A stretch of DNA of 64,000 nt from Bog-473 sp963743785 (GTDB lineage: Bacteria; Actinomycetota; Acidimicrobiia; Acidimicrobiales; RAAP-2). Location: the NCBI GenBank assembly GCA_963743785.1, contig CAVURD010000004.1, positions 62,001-126,000 on the forward strand. Direction: 5' to 3'. The notes beneath the pieces were generated by a model that was not told the origin of the DNA, made no database searches, and saw only the letters and a program-made list of their open reading frames with translations. The translations under genes were made by a program, and so were the position numbers. How positions within the stretch are numbered: position 1 is the first letter of the stretch; each line of letters begins with the position of its first letter. Below are positions 57,337 to 64,000 of the stretch, one piece after another.

Positions 57337-58207
57337 ATGCCTGCCGTGACCCTCGCCACCGAGCCTCAGCGTGCGCCCCCTCTCGCCGATGATCGGTGCC
57401 GAGATCTGCGGGCGTCGATCTCTCGCTGCCGCTGGCGCCGCGCCGTCGTGGCCGCGGTGCGGGCGGCGCTGAACCGCACCACGTGATCTTCTTCCGCGAC
57501 CAGTCCCTCACGCCCGACCAGCAGGCGGACTTCGCCCGCCAGTTCGGCGAGGTCACCGAGGCCCACCCCGTCCTCCCGGCCATCGACGAGAGCACCGAGG
57601 TGCTGGCCATCGACGGCAAGGTGGACCGGGCCAGCTGGTGGCACACCGACGTCACCTTCCTCGACACGCCCGCCATGGGTCGATCCTCTACATGCTCGAG
57701 GCGCCCGAGGTCGGGCGGCGACACCATGTGGGCCAGCCTGCAGGACGCCTACGACCGCCTGGCGCCGGCCGTGCGGACCATGTGCGACGCGCTGATCGCC
57801 ATCCACCACGACCCGTGGTTCGCCGCCGACGTCGAGGCGCGCGGCGGCTACCAGTGGAACGGCGACTGGCGGGAGAAGCTGCTGCCGGCCCTGCATCCGG
57901 TCGTGCGCACCCATCCCGAGAACGGCCGCAACGGGCTCTTCGTCAACGGCCAGTTCACCCAGACGCTGCTCGGCTCTCCAAGAACGAGAGCAACGCCATC
58001 CTCGAGATGCTCTACCGCCACTGCGTGCAGCCCGAGTTCACCTGCCGGTTCCGCTGGCGGGCCGGCTCGGTCGCCTTCTGGGACAACCGGGCCACCATGC
58101 ACTACGCCCTGGACGACTACGGGGAGGCGCCCCGCTTCGCCCACCGGGTGACGCTGCGCGGCGACCGCCCCTACGGGCCCGCCATGCCGGCGCGCACCGA
58201 CGGCTGA
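57337..58207 (+). CDS. TauD/TfdA family Fe(II)/2-oxoglutarate dioxygenase, frameshifted
   Basis: About 290 residues from ATG 57337. The iron-binding HxD is in SWWHTDVTFL, and the distal His in RFAHRVTLRGDRP. FARQFGEVTEAHPVLP and SVAFWDNRATMHYALDDYGE are family blocks. It would hydroxylate or cleave a sulfonate, sulfate ester or related acid. The nearby sulfotransferase makes sulfate-ester metabolism an attractive but unproven link. Three or more indels. Confidence 0.82.
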
Positions 58208-58217
58208 CGGGTCCCCG

Positions 58218-58843
58218 ATGGTGGCCGGGCTGCCGGCCGTCTCGGGGTGGCCGCGGCCGCCTTCGTCAGCACCAACATCGACAACGCCGTGGTGACGATG
58301 GCCATGGTCGCCGCCGCCCCCGGCGCACGGGCCGACGGATCGCGCCGGGCAGGTGGTCGGGTTCGCCGTGCTGGTCCTGCGGCCGTCGCCGTGGCCATCG
58401 CCCTCTTCGAGATCCCCACCCGCCTGATCGGACTCCTCGGCCTCGTCCCGCTGGCCCTCGGCCTCCGGGGGCTCGTCGCCCTGCGCCACCCCGAGGCACG
58501 CGTCGCGCGCCGCCCGCCGGGCCTACGGGCCGGGTTCGTCGCCGCCGCCCTCGTCACGATCGGCGCCGGCGGCGACAACCTGGCCGTCTACATCCCGCTG
58601 TTCCGCGGCCGCCGCGCCGAGGGCCGCGTGGTCACGGTGGTCGTCTTCGTGGTCGCTCGACGTCCTGCTCACCCTCTTCGTCCTGGCGCCGGGCGGCACC
58701 CGCGCACTCGCGCTCCATGAGAGCGGATCGGCGTCTACGCCGCGCCCGTCCTCTATCTGCGCATCGGGGTGCTGGTCCTGTTCGAGGCGGACACGCTTCG
58801 GCGTCTTCTGACGCGCAACGGGGTGACCTGGCTCGGCCGATGA
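58218..58843 (+). CDS. CadD-type cadmium resistance/LysE-like transporter, frameshifted
   Basis: About 205 residues when joined. AAAFVSTNIDNAVVTMAMV and TIGAGGDNLAVYIPLFR carry the paired DN motifs of the CadD family. VAIALFEIPTRLIGLLGLVPLALGLRGL is a membrane pair, and VLYLRIGVLVLFEADTL (later frame) ends the protein at TGA 58841. It exports divalent cations or related solutes. ATG 58218 follows the dioxygenase by 10 nt. Confidence 0.7.
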
Positions 58844-58866
58844 CCTGGCTCGGTCGTGCGCTGGCG

Positions 58867-60401
58867 TCAGCTATGATCAGGGCAGCGGCTTCGAAGGGCT
58901 GCACCACGACCCAGCAGGTGCCTTGGGGCTTGTGGTTGGTCTTGAGCATGCACTGCGATGACGGCGGCACGTTGTTGTGCATCTCCACCACCTGGTACTG
59001 GGTCGGGCCGTAGAACTTGTTCGGGCCGAAGGTCCAGATCCGGCGACAGGCGCCCGGGAAGTTCTTGATCTTCGACATGGCGGTCACGAAGGTCCGCCGG
59101 TTGAGGTTCGGGCCGGCGTTGGTGGCCGCCTGCGGCGAAGAGCCGGATGGCGGTGCACCAGCTGCCGATCGGGCCCTGCTCCTCGATGTAGAAGCTCTCC
59201 TCCCCTGGGGACGGCTTGGGGTACGCCTTGTGCCAGGTGTTGTAGCAGGACCGCACGCCCGGGGTCGTAGCCACCCTGGCTCTCGGGCCGGGTGTCGTCG
59301 AACCCGCCCAGGGTCTCGGTCGTCACGCCCTCCTGCCCGTTGAGCGCCTTCTCGTAGGGACGGGGATGAGGCCGAGCGCCGACCTCGATGCTCGACTCGT
59401 AGTCGCTCAGGAGGAGCTTGGGGAAGTACTCTGCTGCGTCTCGCCGCCAGTACGGGAAGAAGGCGTTCTCGGGCATGAGCGGGATGACCGAGTGTGACGC
59501 CCGGCGACTTCAGCTGCTCGACCGCCAGCTGGGCGTCGGAGTTGGTGGTGGCCGTGTCGTCGAGGTCGGCGGCGATGGTGACGACCTCGGGGTGATCCCG
59601 GCCCTCTTCAGGTCGGGCAGCAGGTACGGGTGCAGCGCGGTCTGGTCGCTCGGCCTGGTCCGCCACCACGACCCCGACCTTCTTGCCCTGGCCGAGCCGG
59701 CCCGAGCTCAGCCCCCAGTTGACGATGGCCTGAGGACCGGCGCCTGGTCGGCGCCCGGTCCACCACAGGTAGGGCGAGCCCAGTGGTCCAGTTGGTGACC
59801 GTGGTCCAGTCGCCGATCAACGGTGTGTGCCCCTCCTGGGTGACGCACAGCTGGTTGTCCCCCGTCCAGCGTGCCGATGCCGTCGACCACGGCGAAGGCC
59901 GCCGGGCTGCCTTCCGTCCACTGCTTGCACAGAGCGCGTGCATGCCGGCCGTTGGTCGGGTCGAAGTTGGCGATGATCGGGTTGATCTTCCGCCCGTGGA
60001 TGCCGCCCGCCTGGTTGATCTGGTTGACGTAGAGGTGGATGGCCTTGGTCTGCTCGCCGTACTCCTTGTCCGCGGCGAAGCCGAGCCTGCCCGGCCAGCA
60101 GTTGAGCGAGACCACCGGGAAGACGACGTTGATCGAATGGGCCGTGACGCCGCGGGTGCTGGTGCTGGCCTGGCTCACCGGCGTCACCGTGGCCGCGGCC
60201 GCCGGCACCGGCACCTCGCTGGCGCCGGCGCCCGCGCCGAGCTCGGCGTCCCCGCCGGGGCCAGCACGAACCAGATGACCAGGCCGACCACGACGGCCAG
60301 GATCATCAGCACCGTCCGCATCTGCATGGCGCGCGGGCGGCGGCGCAGGCGCCGCCAGGTCCGGCCGACCGGGCCAATGGATTGATCGTCGATGTGCTCA
60401 T
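58867..60401 (-). CDS. Branched-chain amino acid ABC transporter substrate-binding protein, frameshifted
   Basis: About 510 residues. A membrane anchor (RTVLMILAVVVGLVIWFVLAP) follows a basic start at ATG 60401. SINVVFPVV, YVNQINQAGGIHGRKINPII, VTQEGHTPLIGDWTTVTNW and YCNTWHKAYPKP-like CYNTWHKAYP give the periplasmic-binding-protein fold. The start overlaps the ATP-binding gene's stop as ATGA. Six or more indels. The end is set at a nearby TGA (58867) and is uncertain. Ligand could be amino acids, amides or urea. Confidence 0.72.
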
Positions 60402-61440
60402 CGTCCCCCTCGTCGTCGATGCTCCGCCCTCTGACCGTCGGATCGGTCGTCCCCGTAGGTCCCGAGGCAAAGAGGGCCTCGTCACTGGCACCAAGGTAGG
60501 CCGCCAGCGCCTGCGGGTCAGCGCGCACCTCCTCGGGCGGCCCCGCCGCCACCACGCGGCCCAGCTCCATGACGACCACCTGGGAGCACAGCTCGAAGAC
60601 GAGCGGTACGTCGTGCTCGACGAGCACGATGGTCGTGTCGGCCACCTGTGGAGCCGCCGCAGGAGGGGGATGAAGGCCTCGGCCTCGCGCTGGGCGATGC
60701 CGGCGGTGGGCTCGTCGAGCAGGAGCAGCCGGGGCTCGGCCAGCACGATGGAGGCCAGGTCGACCACCCGGCGCGTGCCGGTGGAGAGCTCGGCCGTGCG
60801 GTGGTGGCGGAAGCGCTCCAGCCCGAAGGCGCCGATGACCCGTTCGACGGCGGCCCGCTTGCGCTTCTCGGCCCGGCGGGCCCAGGGCAGCTGCAACGTG
60901 GTGGAGAGCACGCGACACCTCGTGCTTGGCGTCCTCGCACAGCATCAGGACGTCGTGCACCGACAGCTCGGGGTAGAGCCGGCAGTCCTGGAAGGAGCGG
61001 ACCATCCCGATGCGCTGGCGTTCCTCGGGCAGGTACTCGCCCAGGTCGTTGCCGTCGAGACGCACCGAGCCCGCGCTGGGGGTCGACCAGGCCCGAGATC
61101 ATGTCCAGCGTGGTCGTCTTGCCCGACCCGTTGGCGCCGATGAGGCCGACGATGGACGCCGGGCTCGGCGGTGAAGCTGACGTCGTCGACGGCCCGCACC
61201 CCGCCGAAGGTCACGCCCAGGTGCTCGACCTCGAGCCGGGCCGGGCCGGTGGGACCCGAGCGGGACCACCTCGGCGGAGGTCGACGACCGGCCGCGATCA
61301 CGGTTCCGCCCGCGGCCACCAGGGCCGGGTTGGCCGGGCGTCCGCCCGACGGCGGCGCGACCGGCTCGGAGAGGTGGACGTCCGGCGCCGGCGAGTCCGG
61401 GCCAGCGCCCGAGCAGCGCTGCTGCGCCGATCGGACACCC
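60398..61440 (-). CDS. LivG-like ATP-binding part of a fused Liv transporter, frameshifted
   Basis: LEVEHLGVTFGGVRAVDDVSFTAEPG starts the domain. The Walker A region is split by an indel near 61150 (GANGSGKTT in the other frame). The signature LSTGTRR, Walker B LLLLDEPTAGI and the switch His in IVLVEHDVPLVFEL are all visible. No stop separates it from the LivM part, so it is a C-terminal extension of the permease polypeptide. It ends at TGA overlapping the binding-protein ATG. It drives import by ATP hydrolysis. Confidence 0.72.
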
Positions 61441-63357
61441 ACGGTCACGACGTCGCCCAGGCGGTGCATGACCTCGGCCAGCCCGCCCGGCAGGTAGAGG
61501 ATGAAGGCGATCAGGCCGATGCCGCTCGTCAAGAACTGGATGGTGGGGTTGGCCCCGAAGATGGCCGGCAGCCCCTCGAGGTAGAGGGCGCCGAGCACCG
61601 CACCGGGGATCGAACCCAGCCCGCCGATCACCACCATGGAGATGACCATGAACGAGACGGTCGGGTCGAAGCGTGGTCGGTGCTGAAGCGCTCGGTGGCG
61701 AAGGCGAGGCAGACGCCGGCGTAGCCGGCCATGAAGCCCGAGAGGCCGAAGGCCAGGAGCTTGGTGCGCAACACCGGGATGCCCATGGCGGCGGCGGCGA
61801 TCTCGTTGTCGCGCACGGCCACCAGCCGGCGGGCGATGCCCTTGTCGCGCCACACCCGCACCATCAGAACCGAGAGGACCAGCATGCCCAGGGAGAACCA
61901 GGCGAAGGCCCGCTCGGAGTGCAGGTTGAGACCGAAGAGGGTCGGGTCGGACGATCAGGGGGAGCCGGATCGGGCAGTCCCGTGCACAGCGCTTGTCGAC
62001 GACGGGCACCGTCCAGCACGGCGTGGCCAGCACGGACACCTGCATCAAGAGCGCGAAGCCGAGCGTGCTGACGGCCAGGAAGAGGCCGGGGACCCGCAGG
62101 GCGGGCAGGCCGACCATGATGGCCACGACCGCGGTCACCGCCCCGGCGAAGAGCAGCAGGACGGAGGGGCATCGAGTTGCCGAGGTGGGCCGCCATCAGC
62201 GCGCCGACGGCCACCAGGCCGAACTGGCCCAGCGACACCTGCCCGGCCCAGCCGGTCAGCACGGTCAGCGACAGGGCGATGACGGCGTAGATGCAGATCT
62301 GGGCGAAGAGGTAGTTGCGGCCGACATCGAGGACGAAGGGCAGCAGGACCGCCACGGCCACGGCCAGCCAGACCCGGTGGACGACACCCGCCGCCGCAGC
62401 TGTCGACCGTGCGCGGGCGGTGACCGCGCCCTGCAGCCAGGTCGACGCTCGAGCTGGAGCGGCTGCCTTGCGCAGCGCGCCCACCCGGATCAGCAGGACG
62501 GCCAGCAGGAGGACGAAGAAGACCAGTTCGAGTTGGCCGTGCGGTTCTGGGCGCTGAGGAAGTTCCACTGCAGCACCTCGTAGATGACCCCGACGCCGAT
62601 GCCGGCCACGAAGGCCACCGTCAGGTTGACCATGGCGCCGACCAGGGCCGCCGTCAGGGCGAAGAGCAGCAGGTCCGGGCTGAGCGGCTGGGTCGAGCGC
62701 GCTGGTCTGGCCGGGCGCCAGCAGGATGGCGTTGAAGGCGGAGAGCGCGCCGGCCACGATCCAGGTCAAGGTGGACGTCCGGCGCACCCAGACGCCCGAG
62801 AGCCGGGCCGAGTCGGCGTTCTCCGACATGGCCCGCATGGCCAGGCCCCAGGGGGTCCAGCGCACGGCCACCACCAGGCGATGACCACGAGGGGGGCCAC
62901 GATCAGGGTGAGCACCTCGGCCGGCGTGAAGAGGACCGTCCCGACGGTGAAGGACAGGTCGAAGGGCACCGGCACGGGCTTGTAGAGATTGTTGGGCCGG
63001 ATGAAGGGCAGTGCGGTCAGCGCCAGCAGCACCTGGCTCAGCCCGATGGTGGCCACCATGACCAGGACCCGGGGCCGGGTGAACAGGCGCCGCAGCACGA
63101 GCTCGGACAGGCCGCCCACGGCGGCGGCCAGGCCGATGGAGAGCACCAGCGCGAACCAGTACTCGAAGTGGAAGTCGGCGGTGAGCTTGACCAGGAAGAC
63201 GGCGGCGATGACGCCGATCTGGCCCTGGGCGAAGTTGAGGACCCGGTTGGTGCGGTAGATGAGGACGAGGCCCACCGCCAGCAGGCCGTAGCCGAGGCCC
63301 GACGATGACACCCTGGAGGATGACGCCGCTCGGCGCCGAAAAGGCCAGCATCGCCAC
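61441..63357 (-). CDS. Fused LivH-LivM permease, frameshifted
   Basis: LivH portion: MAMLAFSAPSGVILQGVI, YRTNRVLNFAQGQIGVIAAVFL, VLVMVATIGLSQVLLALTALPF. Its last helix LVFFVLLLAVLLIRVGALRK runs without a stop into a linker and then LivM: QICIYAVIALSLTVLTGWAG, VSLGQFGLVAVGALMAAHLGN, PSRSWSS-like pieces, and VVIGGLGSIPGAVLGALYLEGLPAIFG. About 640 residues and some fifteen helices. GTG 63357 lies 6 nt after the livF stop. Several indels. Confidence 0.7.
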
Positions 63358-63363
63358 GAGCGG

Positions 63364-64000
63364 CTAGCTCAGACCCGTCGAGGCGGTGCCGAGGAAGACC
63401 GGGCGCAGCAGGTCGTCGCGCTGCATCAGCTCCGCCGTCGGGCCGTCGAAGCGGATCTCGCCCCGCTCCATGAAGAAGCAGCGCTCGGCCAGGCTCATGG
63501 CCCGGTTCACGCTCTGCTCGACCAGGATCACCGTGGCTCCCTCCTCGTTGATGCGGCGCACCATGCCCATCAGCCGCTCCACGGTCATGGGGGCCAGGCC
63601 GAGCGCCAGCTCGTCGATCAGGAGCAGGCGGGGCCGGGTCATCATGACCCGGGCCAGGGCCAGCATCTGCTGCTCGCCCCCCGACAGGGTCCCGGCCGCC
63701 TGGTCGATCCGGTCCTCCAGCTCGGGGAAGACCTCCATGGCCTCGCTCAGGGCGGCGGCCGACTTGGCCCGGTCCCGGCGCAGGGTGTGCCCGCCGATGC
63801 GGAGGTTGTCGCGCACCGTCAGGCCGGGGAAGGTCATCTTGCCGCCCACCAGAAGGGCCACGCCCTGGTCGATGATCTGCTCGGGCTCGAGGTAGGTGCA
63901 GTTCATGCCGAAGATCCGGACCACCCGCGGTGGGGGTGCGAGAGCCCCGACACGGCGCGCAGGAGGTGGACTTGCCGGCGCCGTTGGTCCCGAGCAGGGC
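63364..64000 (-). CDS. LivF-like ABC transporter ATP-binding protein (5' end cut)
   Basis: The gene runs off the right edge. Walker A GTNGAGKST lies near 63970 in a shifted frame. FPGLTVRDNLRIGG, signature LSGGEQQMLALARVMMT, Walker B LLLIDELALGLAP and the switch His replaced region VILVEQSVNRAMSL are as in LivF proteins (LVEQ is normal for the family). It pairs with the fused LivHMG next to it. One or two indels near 63935. Confidence 0.85.
   Translation of the reverse strand, partial: PCSGPTAPASPPPARRVGALAPPPRVVRIFGMNCTYLEPEQIIDQGVALLVGGKMTFPGLTVRDNLRIGGHTLRRDRAKSAAALSEAMEVFPELEDRIDQAAGTLSGGEQQMLALARVMMTRPRLLLIDELALGLAPMTVERLMGMVRRINEEGATVILVEQSVNRAMSLAERCFFMERGEIRFDGPTAELMQRDDLLRPVFLGTASTGLS

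Noticed and set aside
1..64000. CRISPR array, insertion sequence or prophage
   Set aside because: No regularly spaced repeats, transposase, integrase or phage structural genes were found on either strand.

Overview
The window is GC-rich bacterial chromosome from an actinobacterium. Supporting features are frequent GTG/TTG starts, ATGA/GTGA operon overlaps, an imuA'-imuB-dnaE2 mutasome, DUF2332/DUF2505/TIGR03086-type proteins and an actinobacterial polyamine cluster with its own Lrp regulator. An acidimicrobial source is my best guess, partly because a halohydrin dehalogenase of the type known from Ilumatobacter is present. No rRNA, tRNA or other taxonomic marker was seen. I found no CRISPR array, insertion sequence, prophage or replication origin.

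Layout. 0-3 kb: an ECF sigma/anti-sigma pair, a gene-poor stretch and an SRPBCC protein. 3-6 kb: a probable menaquinone/isoprenoid tailoring group (UbiA-like membrane protein, UbiE-type methyltransferase, geranylgeranyl-reductase-like flavoprotein). 6-10 kb: DUF2332 protein, luciferase-like oxidoreductase, DinB protein and an AlkZ-like glycosylase. 10-14.6 kb: a five-gene acyl-CoA operon with two different acyl-CoA dehydrogenases, a type III CoA-transferase and two half-size hotdog hydratases. 15-17.4 kb: a PHS-type phosphate permease divergent from a PhoU protein, with a five-unit 11-bp Pho-box-like array between them. 17.6-23.3 kb: small exported or unknown proteins, an MFS exporter, an unusual DUF1707/LiaF-like/cyclase fusion and a secreted lipase. 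23.5-29.6 kb: polyamine or GABA catabolism (alanine dehydrogenase, aminobutyraldehyde dehydrogenase, Lrp regulator, class III aminotransferase, PuuB-like oxidase). 31.9-35.9 kb: nucleobase uptake and salvage (NCS1 permease, two phosphoribosyltransferases) enclosing a short-chain-dehydrogenase-like protein with the complete halohydrin dehalogenase signature, plus a collapsed Rieske oxygenase remnant. 36-37.8 kb: an SDR and a DapB-like dehydrogenase. 38-43.9 kb: mutasome genes and an SRAP protein. 43.9-58.8 kb: many accessory catabolic enzymes. 58.9-64 kb: a branched-chain-amino-acid-type ABC transporter with apparently fused LivH-LivM-LivG.

How the parts fit. Phosphate supply is explained by permease, PhoU and the shared Pho-box-like array. 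In the polyamine block the aminotransferase probably passes amino groups to pyruvate, the aldehyde is oxidised by the dehydrogenase, and alanine dehydrogenase regenerates pyruvate. The mutasome and SRAP form a DNA-damage module.

Data quality matters. Left of about 37 kb only about six loci carry reading-frame breaks. To the right almost every gene is split by small indels, mostly in G/C runs, and two long poly-A tracts occur (A8TA16 and A18). Because genes of unrelated function are all affected, sequencing or assembly error is more likely than wholesale gene decay. Gene spans in the right half are reconstructed by joining frames, and their exact ends are approximate.
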